Shown: positions 1 to 8,777, counted from the stretch's first letter. The stretch is 64,000 nt of DNA from Hyphococcus sp. (GCA_021776415.1 JAJFFY010000055.1:1-64000), one strand, 5' to 3'. Numbers and translations are program-made. The notes: a model not told the origin generated them from the letters alone.

Positions 1-44
1 AGGCCGATAATCCCGGCGGTTTGAACTTTTGAAAATTGCAACAT
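1..44 (-). CDS. secD: SecD N-terminus (partial, runs off the window)
   Basis: Reading leftward from an ATG at 44, the first codons give MLQFSKVQTAGIIGL, which looks like the start of SecD just before its first membrane segment. A GGGAGCG ribosome-binding site lies a few bases upstream. The gene begins 45 bases after the yajC stop on the same strand, which is the usual yajC-secD-secF order. SecD is an inner-membrane subunit that helps proton-driven Sec export. Only about 15 residues are visible, so the call rests mainly on gene order. Confidence 0.6.
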   Translation of the reverse strand, partial: MLQFSKVQTAGIIG

Positions 45-88
45 GGGCGAGACGCTCCCAAGCGAAAATATCGCTCCGCTGGTTTTGG

Positions 89-421
89 TTATTTATCGTT
101 AGCGGCAGGTTCCGGCTTGGTGCGAACATCGCTGAGGGTCGATTTGACGACCTTGACCGCAACCTTGTCGGCAAGTTCGACCATCACTTCATTGTCATCA
201 ATCACTTTGGTGATCTTGCCGATAAGGCCTCCGGCGGTGACAACGACGTCGCCACGGCGGACTTTAGAGATCATTTCCGTATGTTTCTTGCGCGCGGTCA
301 TTTGCGGACGGATCAGCAGGAAGTAGAAAATCACAAAGATGAAGACCAGCGGGGCCAACTGCATCAACGGGTTGGGCGCGGCGGCCTGGGCGGCCTGCGC
401 ATAAGCGGGCGATATAAACAT
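89..421 (-). CDS. yajC: Sec translocon accessory protein YajC
   Basis: This is a 110-residue protein with one membrane segment (PLVFIFVIFYFLLIRP), followed by the family motif RPQ and a small soluble domain (RRGDVVVTAGGLIGKITKV). YajC associates with SecDF-YidC at the inner membrane during Sec export. The ORF track starts at 667, but that adds a low-complexity Pro/Arg-rich stretch unlike YajC. The ATG at 421 has a strong GAGGAGA ribosome-binding site and gives the normal family length (about 110). The C-terminal tail is charged. The start of secD follows downstream. Confidence 0.95.
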   Translation of the reverse strand: MFISPAYAQAAQAAAPNPLMQLAPLVFIFVIFYFLLIRPQMTARKKHTEMISKVRRGDVVVTAGGLIGKITKVIDDNEVMVELADKVAVKVVKSTLSDVRTKPEPAANDK

Positions 422-781
422 CTGGTCGGTCTCCTCGGGAATTTCAGCGATCAAGGCCGCACAGCACAAGCCACGCCGCCGACGCTTGGTTGGCGGATAT
501 ATAACGATCACGTTCCCGGTTGCAATGCGTGGGCGCGCGAAGATACGCCGGCAGGGTTCGGGGGCAACACATCGCGGCGGCGGCGCTGGACGCCCATAGA
601 CGGCAAATTGGGCAAATGTCGCTCCGAGGGGTGAAAATCCGCCGCTTTTCGGGGGTGGCGGGCACAATAGGCCAGCTCGCGCCGCCCTTGTGAGCGGGCC
701 CTGACTTGTTAAGCGCCGCCGCCGCCGCTACCCCGGAACGGATGGCGTGGGGCTCCCCCATACCGGCAAGGACGGGTTCAT
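422..781. other. Intergenic region between yajC and the MFS gene
   Basis: This 360-base region separates two divergent genes and so should carry both promoters. ORFs called across it on either strand have Pro/Arg/Ala-rich translations with no family resemblance, and I treat them as spurious. I see no tRNA, repeat or convincing terminator in it. Confidence 0.4.
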
Positions 782-2203
782 GTGCGGTTTGGTGAAAAGA
801 TGACAGATCATCCGACCGCCCCTTCGGGCGATGAAACCCTGAGCGAAGCGGCTACCGCCTCCGCCGCGCCACGAGGCCATAGGCCGCTATTCTTTCAGCG
901 GCGCTTCCTGCCGATGTGGACCGCGCTCTCGCTCGGCGCCTTTACCGACAATATGCTCAAACAGGCGCTTTCCGTCGCGCTCATCTACTCCCTGATTACC
1001 GCGCCGCTGATCAGCAATGACAGCGCATTGCCGATTGTCGGCTCGCTGTTTCCCATCGCAATGTTGATCTTTTCCAGCATCGCCGGCCAGCTCGCCGACA
1101 AATATGAGACCGCGATGATGTTTCGGCGCACCAAATTCATCGAGTTGTTACTGATGATAGTCGCCGCAGTCGGCTTTGCTTCCGGCAACGCCCTTATCCT
1201 CATCCTCGCTTTGTTTTTGATGGGCGCGCAGTCGGCGTTCTTCAGCCCTGTGCGCACCGGCGCGATGCCAAAATATTTTGCGCCGGAAGAGCTGGTCCGC
1301 GCCAACGCGTTTTGCAGCGGCGGTCTGTTTGTTTCCGTCATGCTTGGTATTGTCGCCGGCGGATTTTTGATCATCCTGCCAAACGGACCGCTGATCGTCT
1401 CGGCGCTGCTGGTCGTCGCCGCGCTTGGCGGATGGCTCGCCATCCGGTTGGCGCCGCCTGCCGCCGCCAATGCGCCCGGTCTCGCAATCAGTTGGAACGG
1501 CCTGGCGCAGACGCCAATATTGCTTGGCTACGCCTTTCGCGCGCGCGGGGTTTGGCGGCCATTGCTCGGCGTTGCCTGGTACTGGTCGGTCGGCGCGCTG
1601 GTGACGGTCGCCGTGCCGTTTTTTGTCCGCGATACGCTCGGCGGCGACGGAACCGTTATCGCCGTGATGATGGGGCTGTTTGCGATCGGTGCGGCAATCG
1701 GCGCGACCATGGCGTCGCTGCTCGCCAAGGGCCGCAGCGGGCTCGGCTTTGCAACCGTCGGCGCGCTTGCCGCCGGATGTATGATCCTGGCGGTCTATTT
1801 TCTGAGCGCTGGTTTCAACCCGCCTGCTGACGGATCGTTCCTGAATGCGGGCGAATTTTTTTCCACTGCGCAGGCTTATACGTTAGCCGGCGCCTTCGTT
1901 CTGGCTTCGATATCGACCAGTGTTTTCGTGGTCCCGTTGCAAGCGGCCGTACAGAGGCGCGCGCCCATAGACAAGCGCGCCCGTATCCTTGCCGCCAACA
2001 ACATGCTCAACGCCGCCGGCGCGATGATCGGCTCATTACTGGTGTTGCTGGTGCCAAAAACATCACTGGAGGCGGTTGATCTGTTTCTCGCCATTGGCTT
2101 TGCGCAAGGCTTGCTGGCGTTTTATATGGTTCGCAGGCGGCGAAGTGTTAAAGACGGACTATATGACGAGATGCTGCATTGCGCAGAAAAATCAGCGCCT
2201 TGA
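782..2203 (+). CDS. MFS transporter, LplT-like
   Basis: This is a 473-residue polytopic membrane protein with about 12 hydrophobic segments after a cytoplasmic N-terminus of about 40 residues. The segment GAFTDNMLKQALSVALIY resembles the first helix of the MFS branch that includes the lysophospholipid transporter LplT. The segment GQLADKYETAMMFRRTKFIE matches the MFS loop 2-3 motif. The substrate is not evident, and no PlsC/Aas acyltransferase is fused or adjacent. The start is a GTG at 782 with AAGGACGG seven bases upstream. An in-frame ATG at 800 (MTDHPTAP) is an equally good alternative. Confidence 0.8.
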   Translation: MRFGEKMTDHPTAPSGDETLSEAATASAAPRGHRPLFFQRRFLPMWTALSLGAFTDNMLKQALSVALIYSLITAPLISNDSALPIVGSLFPIAMLIFSSIAGQLADKYETAMMFRRTKFIELLLMIVAAVGFASGNALILILALFLMGAQSAFFSPVRTGAMPKYFAPEELVRANAFCSGGLFVSVMLGIVAGGFLIILPNGPLIVSALLVVAALGGWLAIRLAPPAAANAPGLAISWNGLAQTPILLGYAFRARGVWRPLLGVAWYWSVGALVTVAVPFFVRDTLGGDGTVIAVMMGLFAIGAAIGATMASLLAKGRSGLGFATVGALAAGCMILAVYFLSAGFNPPADGSFLNAGEFFSTAQAYTLAGAFVLASISTSVFVVPLQAAVQRRAPIDKRARILAANNMLNAAGAMIGSLLVLLVPKTSLEAVDLFLAIGFAQGLLAFYMVRRRRSVKDGLYDEMLHCAEKSAP

Positions 2204-2337
2204 AGCACTGACGACAGCCCATAAGGGGGGGACCTGCAAGCAGACAGAGCGACGGCGTGGGGAGATCCGCGCTAGGGCCGCTATTTCGCTTGTCCGGAGA
2301 GGTCTGGCGGCGCCTTTCGTCTGAGCCGCGCCTTCTG

Positions 2338-2356
2338 TTAAGGTCTGGTTAACCAT
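2338..2356 (+). promoter_or_regulatory. Candidate CtrA binding site
   Basis: The sequence reads TTAA, seven bases, then TTAACCAT. This matches the alphaproteobacterial CtrA consensus TTAA-N7-TTAAC, and the TTAACCAT form, without a mismatch. It lies about 110 bases upstream of the DUF4174 gene, within the 260-base gap after the MFS gene. Confidence 0.5.
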
Positions 2357-2463
2357 TCGGCCGGGGCGCGGACCCGCAGGGAGACCAAACCCTGAAAAAA
2401 GCTTCATTGGCCAGTAAATTGCTTAACTCACTAGAAAGAACGAAACGGTAAATTAGAGCGGTT

Positions 2464-2973
2464 ATGGGCCTGTCCTTCTTAATCATTGCGATCTGTCTGG
2501 TGTTTGGCTCGATCGCCGCTGTGCTGTCGATACGGCCTAACCTGCTGCCCGAAATTGGCGCCAACCTTCGGCGCGCCGACCCGGTTAAGAAATTTTCACC
2601 CCGCAACACGCTATTCATTATCGGCCCGTCGGCTAACCACGCCGCCTGCCGGATGCAAAGGCGGCTTTTGAAACCAGCAATCCCGGCTCTCATCCGTGAG
2701 GATATTGCGGTCATCGAAGTCTATGGTGAGGATACGCCGCGCAAAAATGGCGATCCGATTGAATGGCTTGACCCCTCACTGTTGCGCCATGCACTGGATG
2801 CGGAAAGCGGGTTTTTCCTGATCTATGTGGACCCGATCGGCAAAGCCCGGTTCCGCAGCGAAGCGCCGATGCTCACTGCCGATATTTTGCAGCGTGCGCA
2901 ACTTGAAATCGACGCGCCCAATCGCAGTCACTCAAAAAAGTCGTCGGTGCTGAAAAAATTGCGCGCGGCTTAA
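2464..2973 (+). CDS. DUF4174-family protein, membrane-anchored
   Basis: This 169-residue protein has an N-terminal hydrophobic segment (about residues 3-22) acting as signal anchor or uncleaved signal. A domain matching the DUF4174 pattern follows: NTLFIIGPSANHAACRMQRR, then IREDIAVIEVYGE, then GFFLIYVDPIGKARFRSE. DUF4174 has a thioredoxin-like layout but no redox CxxC, and none is present here. Its function is unknown. A CtrA-like box lies upstream. The gene converges on ugd with only four bases between the stops and no room for a separate terminator. The tail is Lys/Ser-rich. Confidence 0.7.
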   Translation: MGLSFLIIAICLVFGSIAAVLSIRPNLLPEIGANLRRADPVKKFSPRNTLFIIGPSANHAACRMQRRLLKPAIPALIREDIAVIEVYGEDTPRKNGDPIEWLDPSLLRHALDAESGFFLIYVDPIGKARFRSEAPMLTADILQRAQLEIDAPNRSHSKKSSVLKKLRAA

Positions 2974-2977
2974 AAGC

Positions 2978-4297
2978 CTATTCAAAAATCTCACGCGGAC
3001 GACCAATGGAGTGGTAATCAATGCCGCGTTCAGCCATTTCGCGCGGACGATATATGTTTCTTAGATCAACCATCACCGGCGCCTTCATCAGCGCCTTGAC
3101 GCGATCAATATCGAGCGCCCGAAACTCATCCCATTCGGTGATAATGACAACGCCGTCCGCGCCCTTCAGCGCCTGATACGGCCCCTCAGCATATTCGACG
3201 TCGTCCAACAGCGCCGCCGCCTCTTTCATACCGACCGGATCATATGCGCGAATCGCCGCACCAGCCGCCTGTAGCGCAGGCACAATGTCGAGCGACGGCG
3301 AATCACGCATATCGTCCGTATTCGGCTTAAATGTCAGCCCCAAGACGGCGATTGTCTTATTCGCCAGCGATCCGCCGCAAGCGGCGATAACACGGCCAGC
3401 CATTTTCTTCTTGCGCTCATCGTTAATCTCCACAACCGCTTCGACTATGCGTGCTGGCGCGTTGTTGCTTTGCGCGGTGCGTACCAGCGCAATAGTGTCT
3501 TTGGGAAAGCACGAGCCGCCATAGCCCGGCCCGGCATGTAGAAACTTTGCGCCAATGCGCCCGTCAAGCCCCATGCCGCCGGCGACCTCCTGAACATTGG
3601 CGCCAACTTGCTCGCACAGGTCGGCAATCTCGTTGATAAATGTAATTTTGGTCGCGAGGAACGCGTTGGCGGCATATTTAATCAATTCCGATGTCGCGCG
3701 ATTGGTAAACACCATCGGTGTCTCATTGAGATAGAGTGGCCGGTATAGCTCGCGCATAACCTGTATCGCACGATCATCCTCAACGCCGACAATGATGCGG
3801 TCGGGATGTTTAAAATCAGCAATCGCAGCACCTTCACGCAAAAACTCCGGGTTTGACACAACGGAAAAACCGGCGTCTGGCCGCGCTTTGCGGATGATCT
3901 GCTCAACCTCGGCTCCTGTGCCGACGGGAACGGTCGATTTATTGACGATCACCGTATAACCTTCGATGACCGAAGCGATTTCCTCCGCCGCGCTGTAGAC
4001 ATAGGACAGATCGGCAAATCCGTCGCCGCGCCGCGATGGCGTGCCGACAGCGATAAAGACAGCATCGGCATTCGGCGTTGACGCTGCAAAGTCGCCGCTG
4101 AAAGACAAACGCCGGGCTTTTACATTTTCTGCGACCAGCGCGGCAAGTCCGGGTTCAAAGATCGGAATATTACCGGCTTCGAGGCTTCTGATTTTTGCCG
4201 CATCCTTGTCAACGCAGACAACTTCATGGCCAAAATCGGCAAAACAGGCCCCGGATACCAGTCCAACATATCCGGCGCCGATGATGGTGACGCGCAT
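2978..4297 (-). CDS. ugd: UDP-glucose 6-dehydrogenase
   Basis: This 439-residue enzyme oxidises UDP-glucose to UDP-glucuronate with two NAD+, supplying an acidic sugar for envelope polysaccharides. The N-terminal Rossmann motif GAGYVG is at residues 7-12. The active-site cysteine lies in GYGGSCFPKD near residue 260. The C-terminal UDP-binding domain includes GLTFKPNTDDMRDSPSLDIV. The length is normal for the family. AAGGAAGCGCC precedes the ATG. It lies 95 bases downstream of the priming sugar transferase on the same strand, so the two may be co-transcribed and serve the polysaccharide locus farther along. Confidence 0.95.
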   Translation of the reverse strand: MRVTIIGAGYVGLVSGACFADFGHEVVCVDKDAAKIRSLEAGNIPIFEPGLAALVAENVKARRLSFSGDFAASTPNADAVFIAVGTPSRRGDGFADLSYVYSAAEEIASVIEGYTVIVNKSTVPVGTGAEVEQIIRKARPDAGFSVVSNPEFLREGAAIADFKHPDRIIVGVEDDRAIQVMRELYRPLYLNETPMVFTNRATSELIKYAANAFLATKITFINEIADLCEQVGANVQEVAGGMGLDGRIGAKFLHAGPGYGGSCFPKDTIALVRTAQSNNAPARIVEAVVEINDERKKKMAGRVIAACGGSLANKTIAVLGLTFKPNTDDMRDSPSLDIVPALQAAGAAIRAYDPVGMKEAAALLDDVEYAEGPYQALKGADGVVIITEWDEFRALDIDRVKALMKAPVMVDLRNIYRPREMAERGIDYHSIGRPREIFE

Positions 4298-4311
4298 GGC
4301 GCTTCCTTGTG

Positions 4312-4377
4312 ATTCCGGCCAGCAGCAAGCTCGCGACCTGGGACGTTCCGGCTAGCAGCAGAGCCGCAGCCTGAGGG
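4312..4377. repeat. Imperfect tandem duplication of about 33 bases
   Basis: TTCCGGCCAGCAGCA (4313-4327) recurs as TTCCGGCTAGCAGCA (4346-4360), one mismatch in 15, with partial similarity continuing to the end of each unit of about 33 bases. It lies between ugd and the upstream sugar transferase gene. Its function is unknown. Confidence 0.45.
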
Positions 4378-4392
4378 ATTTCAGACGCAGTT

Positions 4393-5850
4393 TTAAACAG
4401 CGTTTTTAGGAAAAACCACCGCCATAATGGTCATCAGCAAAATTTTAAAATCGAACCATAGGGACCAGGCGTCGATATAGCCGAGGTCATAATTGACCCG
4501 TTGTTCCATAAGCTCGTTTTCAGAGGTCTCGCCGCGATAGCCATTGACCTGCGCCCATCCGGTAATGCCAGGCTTGACCTTGTGCCGGCCGGAATAGTTT
4601 TCGATCAATCGAGCATATTGGTGGTTGTGCGCCAGGGCGTGGGGGCGCGGACCGACCAGCGACATCTCGCCGCGAATGACGTTAAACAGTTGCGGCAGCT
4701 CATCAAGACTATAGCGGCGAAGGAATTTCCCCAGCGGGGTAATGCGGGCGTCGTCTTTTTGCGCCTGCTGGATGGCGTCGCCGTCTTCGGCAACCGTCAT
4801 GGTGCGGAATTTATAGATCCGAAACACTGCATTGTTAAATCCATGCCGCTGCTGTGCAAACAGGATCGGTCCCTTACCTTGTAATTTAACCGCTATCGCC
4901 ACCACCAGCAATACCGGGCTCAATGCGACCAAAAGAATAGAGCCGAGGACAAAGTCCTCAATGGTTTTGATGATGCTGCCCCAACCCTCCAGCGGGCGGC
5001 GATAGAGCGACAAAACGCTCGCCTCGCCAACCTTGGTGACGCCGCCGCCAGTATGGTCCAGCCAATGCGTGTTCGGACAAATCGAAATCGACACTGGCAG
5101 CGAAGACAGCCGCCGCGCAAGGCGATCCATTTCCGCGCGTGAAGCGCGCGGCGTAGCGATCACAATATCATCAATCTCGCCATTGCGGGCGGCCAGTTCC
5201 AGCGCATGGAGATCGCCAGCGATAGCCTCATCATGGTCATCGCCATTGTCAGGCAGGCCGGCCTCGAACAGACCGACAATTGAAATGCCGTTTTCCGCGG
5301 CCCCGACATGTTCGGCAAATCTGGCGCCCAATTTCGTCGCGCCAACAATTGCAATCCGCCGGGAGAAAACGCCGCCATCGCCAATCATCGACCGCAACAG
5401 CCTTGAGGCAATAATTCTCGCCAGCGCAAGAACCACTACGGTCGTCACCGACCACGCGGCCAGCCAAACGCGCGAGAAGATATCGGAGACCTTCAACGCA
5501 AACCCAAATGCGAGCAGACCCAATATGACCATCCCCCATGTCGAGACAATTGCTCTGATGTTGCCGCTCGACGACAAGAGCTGATCAAATTCATAATACC
5601 CGTCGCGCCGCAAAAGCGCGGTCAGCCCGGTCGCGCCGATAATGCCGGCCGCCGCATAGGATTGGAAATCGAACTCCAGTTGCAGGGCAAAAACATGGTA
5701 GATGGCGGCGACCACAACCGAGGATGCGATCACACTGATGAAGTCAATGAATTGCACAACATCGCCAAAGAGCGCCCGCGACGCCGACGACCTGCGACGA
5801 CCGCTTTCGCCGGAAAAATTCTCTGCGTTACTCACGCTCGTTTCAGCCAT
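4393..5850 (-). CDS. Undecaprenyl-phosphate sugar-1-phosphate transferase (WcaJ/HfsE-like)
   Basis: This 485-residue polyisoprenyl-phosphate sugar transferase probably starts polysaccharide repeat units by moving a hexose-1-phosphate onto undecaprenyl phosphate. The N-terminal half has four to five membrane segments and a CoA-binding-like fold (RRIAIVGATKLG). The C-terminal catalytic domain has the family hallmarks QQRHGFNN, YKFRTM, the DELPQLFNV block, LVGPRPHA and KPGITGWAQVNGYRGET. Its size fits the WcaJ/PssY/HfsE class rather than the short PglC class. It lies upstream of ugd. A CtrA-like half-matched box overlaps its promoter region. The sugar specificity cannot be read from the sequence. 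Confidence 0.9.
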   Translation of the reverse strand: MAETSVSNAENFSGESGRRRSSASRALFGDVVQFIDFISVIASSVVVAAIYHVFALQLEFDFQSYAAAGIIGATGLTALLRRDGYYEFDQLLSSSGNIRAIVSTWGMVILGLLAFGFALKVSDIFSRVWLAAWSVTTVVVLALARIIASRLLRSMIGDGGVFSRRIAIVGATKLGARFAEHVGAAENGISIVGLFEAGLPDNGDDHDEAIAGDLHALELAARNGEIDDIVIATPRASRAEMDRLARRLSSLPVSISICPNTHWLDHTGGGVTKVGEASVLSLYRRPLEGWGSIIKTIEDFVLGSILLVALSPVLLVVAIAVKLQGKGPILFAQQRHGFNNAVFRIYKFRTMTVAEDGDAIQQAQKDDARITPLGKFLRRYSLDELPQLFNVIRGEMSLVGPRPHALAHNHQYARLIENYSGRHKVKPGITGWAQVNGYRGETSENELMEQRVNYDLGYIDAWSLWFDFKILLMTIMAVVFPKNAV

Positions 5851-5875
5851 TGGACTTAATCACTACTGGTTCGCG

Positions 5876-5890
5876 TTAACTGTGTACTAA
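5876..5890 (-). promoter_or_regulatory. CtrA-like box upstream of the priming transferase
   Basis: On the minus strand this reads TTAG, seven bases, then TTAAC, one mismatch from TTAA-N7-TTAAC. It lies 26-40 bases upstream of the ATG of the sugar transferase gene. A single such site can occur by chance. Confidence 0.3.
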
Positions 5891-6044
5891 TTTGGCAAAT
5901 AATCCGTAATCATCGCCAAGATGTGCAATTTTCAGGCGCTCCCCGCCTCTGACGCTAAATTGCGGCGAACCTCAGTTCGGCCCGCCATTTGCCTGTGTCT
6001 TACCGGATATCGGGCTATTATGCGTCAAAAAGGTTACCTGTGCC

Positions 6045-6269
6045 ATGTCGAAACAATTTGCCGCCTTTCATGTCGCCTGGCGAGACGTCAAGCGCCGCCC
6101 GATTGGCCTTTTCGCCAACGAGCGCGATTATGGCCGCGCCGCCGCTGAGGCTTTGCAGGACCGGCTCAATCAATTGGCCGATGAGGGCTGGATTATTCAG
6201 GAAATCATTCCCGCATCGGGGCTGACGCCGCAACAAACGGCGGCGTTTACGGTGGTCGCCTTCCGCTAG
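6045..6269 (+). CDS. Small DUF4177-like protein
   Basis: This 74-residue soluble protein has an AAGGTTACC ribosome-binding site. The segment LNQLADEGWIIQEIIP followed by a C-terminal strand (AAFTVVAFR) resembles DUF4177 and similar small proteins of the form 'LN.lg.eGWe.v.'. There is no membrane segment or cysteine. Function is unknown. It lies just upstream of cysQ in the same direction, about 50 bases apart, so it may share a transcript. The ORF in this frame is intact and codon use matches the neighbours, which favours a real gene. Confidence 0.6.
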   Translation: MSKQFAAFHVAWRDVKRRPIGLFANERDYGRAAAEALQDRLNQLADEGWIIQEIIPASGLTPQQTAAFTVVAFR

Positions 6270-6318
6270 CCGCATGGTCGGACTTGCATCTCGCTATCGC
6301 CTGCGCCATCCCCCCATA

Positions 6319-7122
6319 ATGACCGACTATACAAAAAACGACGTGCAGCTCGCCGATGACCTTTGCGCCCTGGCGCTTGCGGCGGGAGCCAAGGCGCTTG
6401 AGATTTACGCCACAGATTTTGTCACCGAACACAAAGGCGACGCCTCTCCGGTCACCGCCGCGGATCGCCTGGGCGAGGAAATCATTCTTGCCGGGCTAGC
6501 AACCGTGGCGCCGGATATTCCGGTGCTGGCGGAAGAGCGCGCCTCGGATGGCGATATCCCGCAGCTGGGCGATGTGTTTTTCCTCGTCGATCCGCTCGAC
6601 GGCACGCGAGAGTTTGTTAACAGAACCGACGAATTCACCGTCAACATTGCATTGGTCAAAGACGGGCGGGCGGTGATCGGCGTGGTTTACGCCCCGGCGC
6701 TCGGAAAGCTCTATTGCGGTATTTTAAATGTCGGCGCCTGGCTACAGCAAATTACCAAGACCGGCGCGGCGGGGGAGCGTTCGCCGATACGCGCTCGCAA
6801 AGCGTCAGCCGCGGGCCTCGTCGCCGTCGCCAGCCGGTCGCATCGCTCGCCCGAAACCGATGATTTTCTGAGCGCGATGAATGTCTCTGAGTTCGCCGCC
6901 GCCGGGTCTTCGTTGAAGTTCTGTCTGATCGCCGAAGGCAAGGCGGATATTTATCCGCGGCTCGGCCGCACCATGGAATGGGACACCGGCGCCGGCCAGG
7001 CGGTGCTGGAAGCAGCCGGCGGCAAAGTTGTCGTCCACCCCGGGGGCGAGCCATTGGCATACGGAAAAGAACAGCGTGGATATGACAATCCGTATTTTAT
7101 CGCCTGGGGCAAAACTTCTTAA
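6319..7122 (+). CDS. cysQ: 3'(2'),5'-bisphosphate nucleotidase CysQ
   Basis: This 267-residue member of the inositol monophosphatase superfamily removes the 3'-phosphate from PAP (and PAPS), which recycles a by-product of sulfate activation. Metal-binding motifs are present: EERASDG, DPLDGTREFVNRTDEFTVNI, and the C-terminal MEWDTGAGQAVLEAAGG. The start was placed at MTDYTKND because family members begin shortly before the helix LADDLCALALAAG. The ORF track start at 6274 adds 15 residues, and neither start has a strong ribosome-binding site. The gene follows the small DUF4177-like gene and converges with the next gene. Confidence 0.88.
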   Translation: MTDYTKNDVQLADDLCALALAAGAKALEIYATDFVTEHKGDASPVTAADRLGEEIILAGLATVAPDIPVLAEERASDGDIPQLGDVFFLVDPLDGTREFVNRTDEFTVNIALVKDGRAVIGVVYAPALGKLYCGILNVGAWLQQITKTGAAGERSPIRARKASAAGLVAVASRSHRSPETDDFLSAMNVSEFAAAGSSLKFCLIAEGKADIYPRLGRTMEWDTGAGQAVLEAAGGKVVVHPGGEPLAYGKEQRGYDNPYFIAWGKTS

Positions 7123-7136
7123 TTGTAGCGCCGCGC

Positions 7137-8777
7137 CTAACGATAAAGAACCGCGCCTGATGTTCTAAGCAGACTTGCGGGAACCGTCGCGCCACGGCGC
7201 ACCCAGATTTCCCAAACCGGTGTTTGTTCCACCAGCTTGAATTCAGTGTAAAGCAACGCCTCAGCGCGGCCGATAGCCGCCGCCGTCGCCGGGTCGAGAT
7301 CAAGGCGCGGCACGAACACCACATTCGCCTTACTCGCCGCCGCGTCGCCCGTGGCCTCGCATTTTCGCATTTCCGCCAGGACGCAGGCCGTGTCAGCGCC
7401 GGTCAAAATGGCAACGCCCCATCCTTCCGCCGCCATCGATTTTGCTCTGCCCGCCGCCTCAAGCAACATCATCGACTGGTCCACAGGCGCCAGCGCAAAA
7501 AACTCGCGCGCTTCAACGGTTGAGAAGCGCCCCTCTTCAATCCATTGCGCAATGGTCGGACCGCCCGGCTGCACCAATGCCAGCTCGGTGCGGATATTTT
7601 CCGGCGCCGCTGCTGCAACCTGATATTGAAGCGCGAATTGTCCGGCTGCATGAACCACAATCGCAACCGTCCAGAACAGCGTCAGCGCGCCGCCAGTCAG
7701 AGCGACCGAAACGCTGGCGCGGTCGTGACTGCGAAACAGGCCGTCATAGAACGGCGAGGAAACCGAAAATACTGTAATCGCCGCGACCAGAACAAAGACC
7801 GGAAGCGCATTCGCGCCGGCAATACGCGCGGCGATGAAGGCGGTTATGCCAAGCAATAGCGCCGTCAACCATGACCTTAGATGCTCGCGGCCGCCAAACA
7901 CTGATGCAGAAAGGAGGACAAGAACCGTGCTGGCCGCAACGCCGCTTAGCCCCATCGCGCCATCGCCGCCGACAACCGATGCATCAACCTGTAACACGCC
8001 GCTGGCCGCAGAGGCGCGCGCAATGTTGATGCCCGGCGACAGCCATTCCGCGAGGCCGGCAAGCGCGGCAAAAGCGGCAAGCGTCGCAGCATAACGCGAC
8101 AGACCGCACCGTCCGGACAGAAACGGGCATGCGGAAAGCGCAATGAAACCGGCAAGCGAAAATACCGGATTGAGCTGCCACAGAGTGAACAGTCCAACGC
8201 CGGCAATCAAACCTTCAAAGCGCGCGCGCGCCGGCGCATTGTCCGCCGATGCGGCGACAAAACAAAAACTGTTAACCAGAAATATCGCCAGCGCGAGTTC
8301 GGTCGGACCGGCAAAAGGCGAGGCGACATATGCCCCCAAGGCGCCCGTAGTTAACGCCGCTGGAATAGTCGGCAACCGCGACGCGGAAAAATACGCCATC
8401 GGGTAAATCACGAAAAGCGCGCTGAGTGCTTTTGCGATGAGGTGAATGCGCCCTGGCGCTTCGGCGAAAATATCCGCCGCCAGCAGCAGCAGCACATAAA
8501 ACGGTGATGCGTTGTCGCGAAGCGCGTCTGCGCCGGCGCTGATCGCTCGCGCCTCGGCAATCGGCGCAATCATATCAACTGTCGGCGACAGGCTTAACAG
8601 GGCCGGCGCCAGAACCGCGGCCAGAACAAACGGCGCCGCCGCCAACACCGACCAGAGGAACGACCAACCCGGCTCCTGCCATGAATAAATCATTATCGCC
8701 GCGCCGCGCGCAACCGGCGCCGGTCGCCGCCAGGCGAAGTCTTCATCGCGTTCCCAATTGTCGCTGTTGGCGCTCAT
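7137..8777 (-). CDS. Large polytopic membrane protein of unknown function
   Basis: This 546-residue protein has about 10-11 hydrophobic segments between residues 38 and about 400, then a soluble C-terminal domain of about 150 residues (from GGPTIAQWIEEGRF). That domain resembles the periplasmic ends of dolichyl-phosphate-mannose-type membrane glycosyltransferases, for example VNSFCF-type short loops and a final region ending ETGAVLYR-like in this family group. I cannot point to a defined catalytic motif such as a DD/DE pair in loop 1, so this is only a suggestion. It is transcribed divergently from the GST gene and has no operon partner. An internal ATG (MIYSWQEPG, residue 29) is an alternative start. 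Confidence 0.55.
   Translation of the reverse strand: MSANSDNWERDEDFAWRRPAPVARGAAIMIYSWQEPGWSFLWSVLAAAPFVLAAVLAPALLSLSPTVDMIAPIAEARAISAGADALRDNASPFYVLLLLAADIFAEAPGRIHLIAKALSALFVIYPMAYFSASRLPTIPAALTTGALGAYVASPFAGPTELALAIFLVNSFCFVAASADNAPARARFEGLIAGVGLFTLWQLNPVFSLAGFIALSACPFLSGRCGLSRYAATLAAFAALAGLAEWLSPGINIARASAASGVLQVDASVVGGDGAMGLSGVAASTVLVLLSASVFGGREHLRSWLTALLLGITAFIAARIAGANALPVFVLVAAITVFSVSSPFYDGLFRSHDRASVSVALTGGALTLFWTVAIVVHAAGQFALQYQVAAAAPENIRTELALVQPGGPTIAQWIEEGRFSTVEAREFFALAPVDQSMMLLEAAGRAKSMAAEGWGVAILTGADTACVLAEMRKCEATGDAAASKANVVFVPRLDLDPATAAAIGRAEALLYTEFKLVEQTPVWEIWVRRGATVPASLLRTSGAVLYR

Noticed and set aside
29-634. 201-residue plus-strand ORF overlapping yajC
   Set aside because: It is antisense to a well-supported yajC, has no family resemblance, and its composition is typical of a shadow ORF in GC-rich DNA.
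444-761. 105-residue minus-strand ORF in the yajC upstream gap
   Set aside because: Low-complexity Ala/Arg/Cys translation with no recognisable domain.
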